A stretch of DNA of 61,379 bases, taken from the NCBI GenBank assembly GCA_937912125.1, contig CALDOK010000276.1, positions 1 through 61,379 on the forward strand. The letters are read 5' to 3'. Source of the DNA: an uncultured Pseudomonadota bacterium (GTDB taxonomy: Bacteria > Myxococcota_A > UBA796 > JAFGLY01). Shown one piece after another: positions 24,706-34,158 of this stretch; position 1 is the first letter of the stretch, and every line of letters begins with the position of its first letter. The translations under genes were made by a program, and so were the position numbers. Under the pieces are notes generated by a model. It did not search any database, had not been told where the DNA came from, and saw only the letters and a list, made by a program, of their open reading frames with translations.

Positions 24706-25941
24706 ATGCGCACGCGCACCTCGTTCATCCTTGTTCTCACCCTCGGCAACGCGGCCTGTGATCCCGATGGCCTTGGTCGCCACGACCCGGGCACGCTCCC
24801 CGACGACACCGCGGCGGACACGGGCTCGGCGGACACCGGCAGCCCCGTGGCCGAGGGTTGCCGGGCCACCCCCCAGCCGGCGGACCGGGATCGTCTGGTG
24901 ATGGTCGGCTACCCCTACGCAGCCTCGGGCGCTCAGGCCCAGAGCTGGGGCGTGTTCACCCTGAGCGCCGATGGCGGGATCCAGGACTCGGGCTCGCGGG
25001 TGGAGATGGGCCGGGGCTACGGCGGCCATGTGGCCTTCACCCCCGACGGGTCCATCGGCATGGTGGCTCACGACGACGGCAGCCTGGGGGTGTTCGAGGC
25101 CCAGGGGGCCGACCAGGTGCGGGTGATCCATGGGAGCCTCGAGGGGGCGTTCTACGCCTCGGCCGTGATCTCGGACCCTTCGGGGGAGTGGGCCTGGATC
25201 GTGGATGGCAACTGGGTCGAGAACGGCGGCGGCCTGTACCGTGCTCCCATCGACTGCGACAGCGGCGAGATCGGCCCGGCCGAGCGGGTGCTCGAGGCCA
25301 AGCTGCCGGCGTGGCTGGGCTTCATGCATGGGCGGCTGGATCGGGCGCTGCTGGTGGGCCGCGAGGCTGGGGGAGCAGGTGGGGGCGAGGACGCCTTCCT
25401 GCTCGAGCCTGGCGAGGCGCCTGTGGTGCTCGGGGGCGCGGATGCCTTCGGCGACGACGAGGCGATCTTCGCGGGGGCCGCCTTGAGCTTCGACGACGCC
25501 ACCCTGCTCATCGGGGACAACTCCTTCTTCTCGGGGCTTCCCAACAGGGTCGCCGTGGCCGCGGTGAGCGCTGCGGGCCTCGAGCCGCTGCAGGTCTTGG
25601 AGGACATCGATGATCCGGTGGACATCGTGGCCTCGCCCTACGGCGACATGGCGGTGGTGCTGTCGGGCTACTCCAATGCGCTGTTCGTGCTGGACTACCA
25701 GGCTGGGGCCGCGCAGCCCTACAGCCTCGCGGGCGAGCTCGACTACCATGGTGGGGCACCCCAGCTCCCCACCGCGGCGGCCATGGTCTCCCGTGGTCCT
25801 CTGAAGGGCCTGGTGTTGCTGACCGAGAACCAGGGGGTGCGCCGCGTGCGCTTCTCCCAGGGCGAGCTCACGGACCTGGGCCTGTCCGAGTTCGGCTCCG
25901 GTCTCGACTTCATCCCGGGGGCCATCGGACTGCAGCCCTGA
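24706..25941 (+). CDS. exported beta-propeller-like lipoprotein
   Basis: 411 residues from the ATG at 24706. The signal peptide ends in LGNAAC, an atypical but plausible lipobox, and is followed by a DT/GS-rich linker (DDTAADTGSADTGS) of the kind common in myxobacterial surface lipoproteins. The mature domain is all-beta, with repeating units such as VAFTPDGSIGMVAHDDGS, AVISDPSGEWAWIVDG and IVASPYGDMAVVLSG that look like propeller blades of the WD40/YVTN type. No enzymatic motif is seen. It is probably a cell-surface or periplasmic binding protein. It lies 50 bp after the asparagine-synthetase homologue and ends seven bases from a convergent protease gene. Confidence 0.75.
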   Translation: MRTRTSFILVLTLGNAACDPDGLGRHDPGTLPDDTAADTGSADTGSPVAEGCRATPQPADRDRLVMVGYPYAASGAQAQSWGVFTLSADGGIQDSGSRVEMGRGYGGHVAFTPDGSIGMVAHDDGSLGVFEAQGADQVRVIHGSLEGAFYASAVISDPSGEWAWIVDGNWVENGGGLYRAPIDCDSGEIGPAERVLEAKLPAWLGFMHGRLDRALLVGREAGGAGGGEDAFLLEPGEAPVVLGGADAFGDDEAIFAGAALSFDDATLLIGDNSFFSGLPNRVAVAAVSAAGLEPLQVLEDIDDPVDIVASPYGDMAVVLSGYSNALFVLDYQAGAAQPYSLAGELDYHGGAPQLPTAAAMVSRGPLKGLVLLTENQGVRRVRFSQGELTDLGLSEFGSGLDFIPGAIGLQP

Positions 25942-25947
25942 TCGTGG

Positions 25948-27399
25948 CTACTCCTCCAGGGTCATCACCCAGGCCTGCCACTCGGTCATGAAGGCGGCCT
26001 CGTCCTCGATCCGCAGCAGCTCCACCAGGGTGCTCCAGCCGGTGGGGTCGGTCCTCTGGTTCGTGCGGACCTTGGCGTAGTAGTCCCGGAGCACGCCTCT
26101 CTCCTGCAGGTACTGGCAGAGGTAGCGGGACTGGCTGTAGTTGGTGCCGGGATCCTCGCCGTAGAACTCCTCGAAGCTTCGCTGCATGAGCCACTCGAAG
26201 CTGGGCACCACGTCGTGCTCGATGGCCTGCTGCAGGCCGCGCAGGCGCCAGTTGGTGTGACCCACGATGTGGTCGTCCTGGATGGAGACGTGCTCGAACA
26301 GGCTGGCCAGCCCCTCGTTGAGCCACTGGGGGCAGGCGGGGAAGTCGGCGTGGACGTAGGGGTGTACGATCTCGTGCACCAGGGTGCCGCCGCCGGTGGC
26401 GATGTTCATCACCAGGGCGTGGTAGGTCTCGGTGGCGTAGCCGTAGGGGGTGTCGGGTTCCTCGCCCCACAGCTCCTTGGTGTGGTGGTAGTAGGACTCG
26501 GCGTTCGCGAACAGCCAGATGGTGTAGATCTCCCCGGGGCGGCGCTCGAAGAAGTCCTGCTCGAGGGCGCGGGAGTAGCGGCGCACCGTGGTCCGCGACC
26601 GCGCCTGGACCACCGCGGCGGCCTCGTCACCCACCACCACGAAGGGCGGCTCCACCACCACGCTGAAGCCCTCGGGGAGCTGGGCGCGCAGGCTTCGCAC
26701 GTGCTGGGCGTAGTCCCCTGCCGAGTGGCCTTCGGTGCGCACGGGCGGGCGCAGCTGCGCGGGGTCGAGCCGCAGCCGGATCAGCGCCCAGCTCTGGCTG
26801 CCTTCGAGGGGCCAGAGCGTCAGGAAGCGCCCCCGGTCCATGCGACGCCAGGCCCCGTCGTCCTCGGCGGGCTCGTGGTATAGCAGTTCGTCACTGACGG
26901 GATCGTAGCCCAGGATCAGCCGGAAGTGCTCGGTGGTTGCGGGGCCCTCGTCGTAGCGCATGCAGACGATGCTGGGGATGCCCTGCGCCAGATCTTTATG
27001 CAGCGCCGACCAGGAGCGGTCCAGGTCTTCGGGGGTCGGGGCGTGGTCCAGCCGCTCCCACACGGGCCCAGGATCGAAGCCCAGCTGCTCCACGGCGCGC
27101 TTCAGCTCCGGGGTCCAGGCGCCGCGTCCCAGCGTGGGGTCCACGCCGGTCAGCGCGAAGACCATGTCCTGGTCCACGTCGTGACCCAGGCCCTGCATCG
27201 CCATGGCCACGCAGGCCTCGCCGCAGAAGTCCGGTCGCTGGCGCAGGTGGGGGACCGCGTCCACCAGGGCGGGGCCCCAGTGTGGAGGCTGGACATCGAC
27301 CGCCGGGGCGGGGGAGGGGGGCTCCTGCTCGGCCGCCCCCAGGCTGCAGGCGCAGCTGGAGAGGGACAGGAGCAGGGCGAGGCGGCGTGCGGCGGTCAT
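25948..27399 (-). CDS. lipoprotein with C39-like cysteine peptidase and HEXXH metallopeptidase domains
   Basis: 483 residues with lipobox LSSC (C16). The N-terminal domain (about 45-210) resembles C39-like peptidases: HLRQRPDFCGEACVAMAM provides the oxyanion Gln and Cys59, EHFRLILGYD gives His158, and YHEPAEDD the Asp/Glu region. The C-terminal domain (about 245-483) is a gluzincin: the zinc motif is HEIVH at 342-346 and the downstream ligand Glu is in LNEGLASLFEH (E362), as in M1/MA-clan enzymes. So one lipid-anchored chain carries two unrelated protease active sites, both apparently intact. A role in surface proteolysis or processing of an exported peptide is plausible. It is preceded by a small winged-helix gene 52 bp upstream, likely in the same unit. 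Confidence 0.82.
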   Translation of the reverse strand: MTAARRLALLLSLSSCACSLGAAEQEPPSPAPAVDVQPPHWGPALVDAVPHLRQRPDFCGEACVAMAMQGLGHDVDQDMVFALTGVDPTLGRGAWTPELKRAVEQLGFDPGPVWERLDHAPTPEDLDRSWSALHKDLAQGIPSIVCMRYDEGPATTEHFRLILGYDPVSDELLYHEPAEDDGAWRRMDRGRFLTLWPLEGSQSWALIRLRLDPAQLRPPVRTEGHSAGDYAQHVRSLRAQLPEGFSVVVEPPFVVVGDEAAAVVQARSRTTVRRYSRALEQDFFERRPGEIYTIWLFANAESYYHHTKELWGEEPDTPYGYATETYHALVMNIATGGGTLVHEIVHPYVHADFPACPQWLNEGLASLFEHVSIQDDHIVGHTNWRLRGLQQAIEHDVVPSFEWLMQRSFEEFYGEDPGTNYSQSRYLCQYLQERGVLRDYYAKVRTNQRTDPTGWSTLVELLRIEDEAAFMTEWQAWVMTLEE

Positions 27400-27451
27400 G
27401 GTCCAGGTGAGGACACCCGACCAACCCTGATGGTTCCGCTGGGTGGCTGGG

Positions 27452-27640
27452 TCAGGCCCCGGCGCCAGCGGCCCAGAAGCAGCGCTTGGGGGAGTGGGCC
27501 TTGCCTTCGGCCTGTAGCTTCTTCATCAGCTTGGAGACCTGGGCCTTGTCGATGCCGGTGGCGGCGGCGATGTCGCCGGGGCGGACGGGCTCGCCTGCGT
27601 CTTCGAGGGCCGTGATGATGGCCTGCTTTTTGGCTTCCAT
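27452..27640 (-). CDS. small winged-helix DNA-binding protein
   Basis: 62 residues, essentially one winged-helix domain: helix 1 KQAIITALEDAG, helix 2 RPGDIAAATG, recognition helix DKAQVSKLMKKLQAEG and wing AHSPKRCFW. This is the MarR/DprA-like fold of small regulators. The Shine-Dalgarno AGGAG precedes the ATG. It has its own promoter (27685-27712) and lies directly before the two-protease lipoprotein gene, which it may control. It lacks any effector or dimerisation domain. Confidence 0.78.
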   Translation of the reverse strand: MEAKKQAIITALEDAGEPVRPGDIAAATGIDKAQVSKLMKKLQAEGKAHSPKRCFWAAGAGA

Positions 27641-27684
27641 GGTCCTTCTCCTGAGGGATGGGGTGCGGCTGTTTCCGCCCGCCG

Positions 27685-27712
27685 ATCCTATGCGGAGATG
27701 GCCATGTGTCCA
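27685..27712 (-). promoter_or_regulatory. promoter of the winged-helix/protease unit
   Basis: On the minus strand: TGGACA (27707-27712; five of six matches to TTGACA), 16 bases, TAGGAT (27685-27690). This leaves a leader of about 40 bases before the ATG at 27640. Confidence 0.55.
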
Positions 27713-27760
27713 CCGAGGCTCGTCTGGCCGGTGAGGGCTGCTACATCGTCCCGGGGCGGT

Positions 27761-28687
<927 letters not shown>

Positions 28688-28770
28688 GTCTCCTCCATTG
28701 GACGCGGCGTCCGGGATGTTATCGCAGGCACGGTAGCATACCCTGGCGTGGGTTCGCATCGGAGGATGGC

Positions 28771-29856
28771 ATGTCCGTGGAACAGCTGAAGGTGCTCTGG
28801 AACGAGGGATGGCTGGCGCAGCCCTGGACCCGAGCGCTGGTCATCGTGGCGGGCTCCGTCCTCCTGGCTGGCCTGGCGCGCTGGATCTTCGTGCGGGGCC
28901 TGGCTCGCCTGGCCAGGAAGACCGCGACCGACCTGGACGACAAGGTGGTTGCCATCACGCAGAAGCCGGTCTTCATCACCGTGTTGCTCCTGGGGTTCTG
29001 GGCGGCGCTGGCGGTGCTGGCGGTCCCGGAGCCTGGCCCCTTCATCGTCGCCTCGATGGTCAAGAGCATCGTCATCATCATGTGGGCGGTGGCCGCTAGC
29101 AAGGTGGCTGCGCTGATGCTCGAGTTCATGTCCGCCAACGAGCGCTTCCAGTTGATCCAGGTCCGCAGCAGGCCCATCTTCGAGCTCGCCGCTAAGGCCG
29201 TTGTCTGGGGTGGCGCTGTCTACTTCGTGCTGCTCACCTGGAAGATCGACGCTACGGGCTGGATCGCTTCGGCCGGTGTGGTGGGCGTGGCTGTGGGCTT
29301 CGCGGCCAAGGACACGGTGGCCAACCTCATCTCGGGCTTGTTCATCATGGCGGACGCCCCCTACAAGCTGGGGGACTTCGTGGTGCTGGGCAGCGGCGAG
29401 CGCGGCATGGTCACGGAGATCGGCGTGCGGACCACCCGCATCCTCACCCGGGACGACTTCGAAGTGATCGTGCCCAACGCGGTCATCGCCGGCGCCAAGA
29501 TCGTCAACGAGGCGGGTGGCCCCCACGAGATGCGCCGCGTGCGCTCCACGGTGGATGTGGCCTATGGTTCGGAGCTCGAGCAGGTGCGCGCGGTGCTGAC
29601 CCAGGCCGCCATCGACAGCGGCTACCTCCAGGTCGAGCCCGCGCCGAGGGTGCGCTTCCGGGAGTTCGGGCCATCGGGGCTGCGCTTCCAGGTGCTGGGC
29701 TGGGTCGAGGCGCCGGTGCTGCGGGGCCGGGCCGAGGATGCCCTGAACACCGCCATCTACAATGGGCTGCGGGCCGCGGGCATCGAGATCCCCTACAGCA
29801 AGCACGACCTCTACATCCGGCAGGCCCCAGCGGGGTTCCAGGCCGCCGACGACTAG
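28771..29856 (+). CDS. MscS-family mechanosensitive channel
   Basis: 361 residues. There are four or so N-terminal helices and then the pore-lining helix and beta domain signature GVAVGFAAKDTVANLISGLFIM, followed by DAPYKLGDFV and the upper beta domain TRILTRDDFEVIVPNAVIAG. The C-terminal alpha/beta domain has the usual R-x-R-x-x-x-F (RVRFREFGPSGLRF). It releases solutes from the cytoplasm on hypo-osmotic shock. The start has a GGAGG Shine-Dalgarno. It is divergent from the DA-repeat lipoprotein and ends five bases from the convergent helicase gene. Small-conductance MscS type, about 75 residues longer than E. coli MscS. Confidence 0.92.
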   Translation: MSVEQLKVLWNEGWLAQPWTRALVIVAGSVLLAGLARWIFVRGLARLARKTATDLDDKVVAITQKPVFITVLLLGFWAALAVLAVPEPGPFIVASMVKSIVIIMWAVAASKVAALMLEFMSANERFQLIQVRSRPIFELAAKAVVWGGAVYFVLLTWKIDATGWIASAGVVGVAVGFAAKDTVANLISGLFIMADAPYKLGDFVVLGSGERGMVTEIGVRTTRILTRDDFEVIVPNAVIAGAKIVNEAGGPHEMRRVRSTVDVAYGSELEQVRAVLTQAAIDSGYLQVEPAPRVRFREFGPSGLRFQVLGWVEAPVLRGRAEDALNTAIYNGLRAAGIEIPYSKHDLYIRQAPAGFQAADD

Positions 29857-29861
29857 CCGGA

Positions 29862-32291
29862 TCAGGTCCAGCTCTCCACCACCTCCACCGGCCCGCGGCT
29901 CCCAGTGCGCCAGGCGGCCTCGAGGAGCTCGCGGCCGCGACCCTGGCGGGCAAAGATCACCTCGGCGGCGCCGAGCTGCTCGGCCCAGGCCAAGGCGAAG
30001 GCATCGGCCAGGTCCCGGCGTGCTCCCAGCTCGCCTGGCACCGGCCAGGCGTGGCCGTCGGGCTCCAGCAGGAGGTAGCGGGGGTAGCGCACTGGCCCCA
30101 GCAGCTCCGCTGCAGCCTCGGCGAAACGACGGGTGCTCTCCGACGGACCCTCCACGCTGGCCTCGTCACCCTCGTACACCAGCTCTCCCACCCCGGGGTC
30201 CAGGCTCCTCAGCGCGCTCGCCAGGGCTCGGAGCATCGCCCGCTGACGCGCTTGGGGGTCGGCCCCCCGCAGGCTCAACCAGGCGCCGACGCCGCCGCCC
30301 AGGCTGGCCACGGCGGCCCCGGCGATGAGGGCGGGAAGACCCAACAGGGGTAGGCCGACGATGGCGCCGGCGGCGCCCAGGGCCAGGCTGGCGGCTCCGA
30401 GGGCGGCGCCACGTCGACGGCGGCGGACGGTCAGCCGGGCGAGGGAGCGGGGGGAGGCCGCCGATGGCTCGATCGGCCGGTGGGAGGTGGTGCAGGGAGT
30501 CACTGGGAGGTGGGCTTCGATGCGCCAGACCCTGCGGTCGGCATAGCTCCCTCCCACCGCCCAGCGGGAGGCCACGGCCTGACCTTCGCCGCTGCGCTCC
30601 ACCATGCTGGCTTGGAGGGCGGGGAGGTCACGCACCAGCTCCTCCAGCCCCTGGTCCAGCCGCGGATCGATGCGCGCGATGCCCGCGCGGATGCGGCCCC
30701 GCCCGTCGATTCCCAGGGTGTGCTGGTGGCGCTCGCGCGCCTTCTCGAGCATACGCTCGCCGCCAGCGGCGCCGGGCGCCAGGGCCAGCACCTCCCAGAG
30801 CGAGGCGACCTTGGAGGGATCGTCGGGGTCCCTCCGCAGGGCCCGTCCCCGCACTTGGTTGACGGTGACCGCGCTGACGATACCGGTCATGTCCACCACG
30901 CAGTTGACCGCGGGGCAGTCCCAGCCCTCGCCCAGCAGGTGGTGGGTGCCCACCAGGCAGCGACAGATCCCCTCGCGCAGCAGGCGTGTGGCCAGGCCGA
31001 TGCGCTCGGCCACCGGCCACTGGGAGACGTCCACCTCGTGGTGATCGTCCACCGGAAGCCAGGGGAGGGCCGGCAGGCGGTGGGCGATGCGGGGCCATAG
31101 GTCGTCGTCCACCCAGAACACCTTGCCGGTGACCAGGATCGGGTCGAGGGGATCGGTGCGGGGGTCGTTCACCAGCGCCTTCAGCACCTGCCTGGCCCCC
31201 AGGGGCCCTCCCTCGATGTCCCTGCTGGTGAGGACCAGCGCGCGCAGGCTGTCGGTCCGGGCTGCGGTCTCGGTGGCCAGCACCTCGAGACAGCCCCTCA
31301 CCCGCGCCTCGCTCGAGGCCAGGCTGCGCCAGCAGACATCGTCCTGGAGTACCAGTGAGCGACCGCGAGCGCGGAAGCCTGCTGCCTCGAGGGCCGCGCG
31401 TACCGCCGGGCGATCGGCGCCGAAGCGCCACAGCAGCAGGGCGCGGTCGTGCAGGGTGGGGGCCGCCAGCAGCTCGGGATCTCCGGGCAGGTCTGCGGGG
31501 AGGGAGAAGCCCCGGGCGCGCTGGTAGCGGCACAGGGCCACGAGCAGGCCCTCCTGCTGGGCGAAGCGTGCCTCGGTGAGGGTCCAGAGGTCCTCGCGTA
31601 GGCGGGAGGACACCCACAACCCCAGCTCCTCCTGTACGGAGCGCTCGGCCTCCAGCAGGCCCTGGTGGACCTGGCGCAGCTCAGGGAGATCGTCCAGGTC
31701 CGACAGCACGGGCCAGATCAGGTCCTGGTAGGGGCAGAGGTGCCCATCGCGCACCAGCGGCGGGGTCTCCACCATGACGGGGTCGTCGCCTACCAGCTCG
31801 AGGAAGCGGTTCCACCCTGGAGCCCCGAAGGGCGGCGTGGCGGTCAGCCCGAGCACCCGAGCCTGAGGGGCCAGCTGCTGGAGGAGGTCCTTTCCCCACG
31901 CGGCTCCGAGGTGGTGGGCCTCATCCAGCACCCACAGGGACTCGGGCGCCACGCCTCGAGGTGGGCCACGGCTGGCGTAGGTGGCCACGTGGATCGGCGG
32001 AGCGGGCCTGCCCTGTGCGACGGACACGAAGACCGCGGCCATGCGCTCCTGCCACTGCTGCACCAGGGAGGTGGTGGGTACGCGGACCTGCACCGGAAGG
32101 GCCAGCTCGGCCGCTACGTGCAGGGCGCAGCGCGTCTTGCCGGCGCCGGGTGGGGCCACGAGGCAGCTTCGGGCACCCGGGGCCTTCAAGGCCGACAGCA
32201 GGTCGCCGACGGCTCGGCGCTGGTAGGGGCGCAGGGGCGCGCCCGCGCCGACATGGTCCCAGCCAGCGGGGTCGGGCGCCGAGGAGGTCAT
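29862..32291 (-). CDS. SF2 (DEAH-type) helicase with C-terminal hydrophobic hairpin domain
   Basis: 809 residues from the ATG at 32291, chosen because it follows the adenosine deaminase stop by a single base (TAG-C-ATG). The RecA1 domain has LRPYQRRAV, Walker A APPGAGKT (46-53), Walker B LDEAHH (122-127) and motif III LTATPPFG. RecA2 has CLVGTHHLLGEGWD and motif VI QVRGRALR. After a basic stretch there is an Ala/Gly/Leu-rich segment of about 45 residues (about 628-674), long enough for a membrane hairpin. The last 135 residues form a domain of unknown family (YPRYLLLEPDGHAWPVP...FALAW). The substrate may be DNA or RNA. Coupling to adenosine deaminase is unusual. Confidence 0.85.
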   Translation of the reverse strand: MTSSAPDPAGWDHVGAGAPLRPYQRRAVGDLLSALKAPGARSCLVAPPGAGKTRCALHVAAELALPVQVRVPTTSLVQQWQERMAAVFVSVAQGRPAPPIHVATYASRGPPRGVAPESLWVLDEAHHLGAAWGKDLLQQLAPQARVLGLTATPPFGAPGWNRFLELVGDDPVMVETPPLVRDGHLCPYQDLIWPVLSDLDDLPELRQVHQGLLEAERSVQEELGLWVSSRLREDLWTLTEARFAQQEGLLVALCRYQRARGFSLPADLPGDPELLAAPTLHDRALLLWRFGADRPAVRAALEAAGFRARGRSLVLQDDVCWRSLASSEARVRGCLEVLATETAARTDSLRALVLTSRDIEGGPLGARQVLKALVNDPRTDPLDPILVTGKVFWVDDDLWPRIAHRLPALPWLPVDDHHEVDVSQWPVAERIGLATRLLREGICRCLVGTHHLLGEGWDCPAVNCVVDMTGIVSAVTVNQVRGRALRRDPDDPSKVASLWEVLALAPGAAGGERMLEKARERHQHTLGIDGRGRIRAGIARIDPRLDQGLEELVRDLPALQASMVERSGEGQAVASRWAVGGSYADRRVWRIEAHLPVTPCTTSHRPIEPSAASPRSLARLTVRRRRRGAALGAASLALGAAGAIVGLPLLGLPALIAGAAVASLGGGVGAWLSLRGADPQARQRAMLRALASALRSLDPGVGELVYEGDEASVEGPSESTRRFAEAAAELLGPVRYPRYLLLEPDGHAWPVPGELGARRDLADAFALAWAEQLGAAEVIFARQGRGRELLEAAWRTGSRGPVEVVESWT

Positions 32292-32292
32292 G

Positions 32293-33246
32293 CTAGGAGC
32301 GACCGAGCAGGGCCCGGGTGCGCCGGAACGCGCCCTGGTGGCCGTGCTCGACGCAGCGGGCCAGCGAGGTGGAGTCCATGCCTGGGATGGCGGCCACCCT
32401 GCGCAGCTCCTCGGGGGCGTCCACCGCGGACAGCAGGGTGTTGTCGGTGCAGCAGCATGCCTTGACGCCCGCATGCAGCCACTGGGGCAGGGGGTGATCC
32501 TGGATCTGGGCGATGGCCCCCACGTGCCAGTTGGAGCTGACGCAGGCCTCGATGAGCACGCCCCGTTCCATCACCAGATCCACGGTCCCAGGGTCCTGCA
32601 GCAGGGTGGTGCCGTGGCCGATGCGCTGGGCGTGCAGGTTGAGCACCGCCCTACGGATCTCGCTGGGCGCGCGCCCCTCGGCGGCATGCACGGTGCGCCC
32701 CAGGCCGAGGTCGCGGGCGCGGGCGAACGCGGGCGCGTAGTCCTCGAGCCGCCACGCATGGCCGGGCAGCGGGCCTCCCGCCAGATCGATGCCGGCGACG
32801 CCTGGGCGCGCTGCGGCCAGCTCCACCAGCGCGCTCAGGGTGGCGGGGTCCTCGCCGTACAGGCCGCAGAGCAGCAGGCCAGCGCGCCCGTCCATGCCCT
32901 CGAGGGCCGCGTCGATGATGGCGGCGGGCGACGCGCCGGTGTGCAGCTGCGGTGCGAAGCGGATCTCGAGGGTGCCGACGCCCTCGGCGGCCGCATCCTC
33001 GCAGATCTCGGCAGCCACGCGGGCCACAGCTTGGGGGTGCCGAAGCAGCGAGAGGGTGAAGGCGAAGCGCGCCAGGGCCTCCTGCAGCCCCATGCCCGGG
33101 CGAAAGGCGAGCTCGTCAGGGACAGGGAGTCCTGCCTGGGCCGCCAGGGCGTGGACCGTGGCTTCGCGGAGCGAGCCGTCCAGGTGACGGTGGAGATCGG
33201 CGAGGCCGTGGGCGGAGGGCTGGGCGGACACGCTGGCCCGGGACAC
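32293..33246 (-). CDS. adenosine deaminase-family protein
   Basis: 317 residues. Zinc and catalytic residues of the adenosine/AMP deaminase family are all present: DLHRHLDGSL (H19, H21), TVHAAEG (H187, E190), RIGHGT (H211) and CTDN (D268). The usual 'CPxSN' is CVSSN. The predicted reaction is hydrolytic deamination of adenosine or a related purine to inosine and ammonia. A GTG start directly follows the stop of the pilin-like lipoprotein gene (TAG-GTG), and the stop is one base from the helicase start. The three genes are thus a tightly coupled unit. No other purine salvage gene is adjacent, so the physiological substrate is open. Confidence 0.9.
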   Translation of the reverse strand: MSRASVSAQPSAHGLADLHRHLDGSLREATVHALAAQAGLPVPDELAFRPGMGLQEALARFAFTLSLLRHPQAVARVAAEICEDAAAEGVGTLEIRFAPQLHTGASPAAIIDAALEGMDGRAGLLLCGLYGEDPATLSALVELAAARPGVAGIDLAGGPLPGHAWRLEDYAPAFARARDLGLGRTVHAAEGRAPSEIRRAVLNLHAQRIGHGTTLLQDPGTVDLVMERGVLIEACVSSNWHVGAIAQIQDHPLPQWLHAGVKACCCTDNTLLSAVDAPEELRRVAAIPGMDSTSLARCVEHGHQGAFRRTRALLGRS

Positions 33247-33708
33247 CTAGTTGATGCCTTCCGAGGTGATGGCCTGGGCTTCTTCGTTGCGGGCGGCGGT
33301 GAAGTGGGCGGGGGTGCCGTCGCCGTCGGCATCGATGAGCCCGTGGACCACGAAGCCCTCGCCGCCGTTGGTCAGCTCGATCCAGTAGATGCCGGCCACA
33401 TTGCCGATGGGGGCCCAGTCGAGATTGTCGAAGTTGGTGCCCTTGGGCCAGGGCATGGTCTTGGTGTCGAGCTCGGCCTCGGTGCGCGGGACGGGCGTGG
33501 TGACCTCGACATAGCTGCCATGCACGGCGCGATGGGCGATCTGAGCTGCCCGGATGCTGTTGAGGTTGGGCTTGACCTCTTCGTGGCCCAGCCTCTGGGG
33601 CGTAGATCGGACCTGTCCGCAGGCCCCCAGCGTGCCAGCCAGGACAGTCAGTGTTGCTGCTATGGCCAGCGCGCGGGTGAGGCCTGGCAACGAGCGAGTG
33701 CGGGGCAT
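33247..33708 (-). CDS. lipoprotein carrying a type IV pilin-like head domain
   Basis: 153 residues from the ATG at 33708 (Shine-Dalgarno CAGGAG). The signal peptide ends in the lipobox TLGAC (C30), so the protein is lipid-anchored rather than processed as a pilin. The mature domain nevertheless matches the head of the pilin encoded at 38394-38879: an NLNSIRAAQIAHRAVHGSY helix remnant, then LDWAPIGNVAGIYWIE (pilin: LNWEPTGAVRCSYQIE) and DADGDGTPAHFTAARN (pilin: DLDGDEQVALIHLYSWN). It lacks the FTLVELMIVV pilin helix. It is first in the unit with adenosine deaminase and helicase. Possibly a pilus accessory or surface sensor. Confidence 0.82.
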   Translation of the reverse strand: MPRTRSLPGLTRALAIAATLTVLAGTLGACGQVRSTPQRLGHEEVKPNLNSIRAAQIAHRAVHGSYVEVTTPVPRTEAELDTKTMPWPKGTNFDNLDWAPIGNVAGIYWIELTNGGEGFVVHGLIDADGDGTPAHFTAARNEEAQAITSEGIN

Positions 33709-34158
33709 GGCTGTCTCCTGACGCATTTTCTTATAATCCCTAGACGCCACTGTGAAGTCATTTTTCCGTTCATGTTGGCCACGCTACCCCTGCGACAGGC
33801 CGTGGGCACCTCGAGTCGTCGCGAAGGGGCCGTGGTCATCGCTCGGGCCAGTGGGTCCGCGAGATGACCGCGGCCTTGCTCGCTGGCGGGGGGGGGGATG
33901 CCCACCCCCGGACCGCTATTGCGCGTCCCTCCCCGTGCCTTTTGGGCACGCCGGGGTACCAGGGGGCCCCGAAAATCGAGTCACCGATCGACCTCTCATT
34001 TCCTGTATCTGGCCGATACCCGTGTCACAGCCCACCAAGGATACCAGGCCGCCCCTACCGGCTGGACCGCGCTAGGGTCGAGGGGTTATTCGCCCGTCTG
34101 TTCTCACGATCCCGAGGATCACCCCTGGTGGTCCATCTCAACCCCTCTGGAGCCCTCC
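33709..34158. other. divergent intergenic region with G10 tract and hairpin
   Basis: 450 bases without a supported gene. On the left is the minus-strand promoter at 33730-33756. A run of ten G (33888-33897) is directly followed by a C-rich stretch. A hairpin, GTGCC (33935-33939) / GGCAC (33945-33949) with flanking CCCC/GGGG, follows. The rest has no clear signal except a TAGGGT (34073-34078) that may be a -10 for the plus-strand lipoprotein. Confidence 0.5.
33730..33756 (-). promoter_or_regulatory. candidate promoter of the pilin-like lipoprotein/deaminase/helicase unit
   Basis: On the minus strand: TTCACA (33751-33756), 15 bases, TATAAG (33730-33735) in a locally AT-rich stretch. The spacing is short but both boxes match well. 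Confidence 0.4.

Noticed and set aside
29862..33246. RADAR-type phage defence system (ATPase plus adenosine deaminase)
   Set aside because: The ATPase is an SF2 helicase with DEAH, not the AAA protein RdrA, and the deaminase is of ordinary size and family, not the large RdrB.
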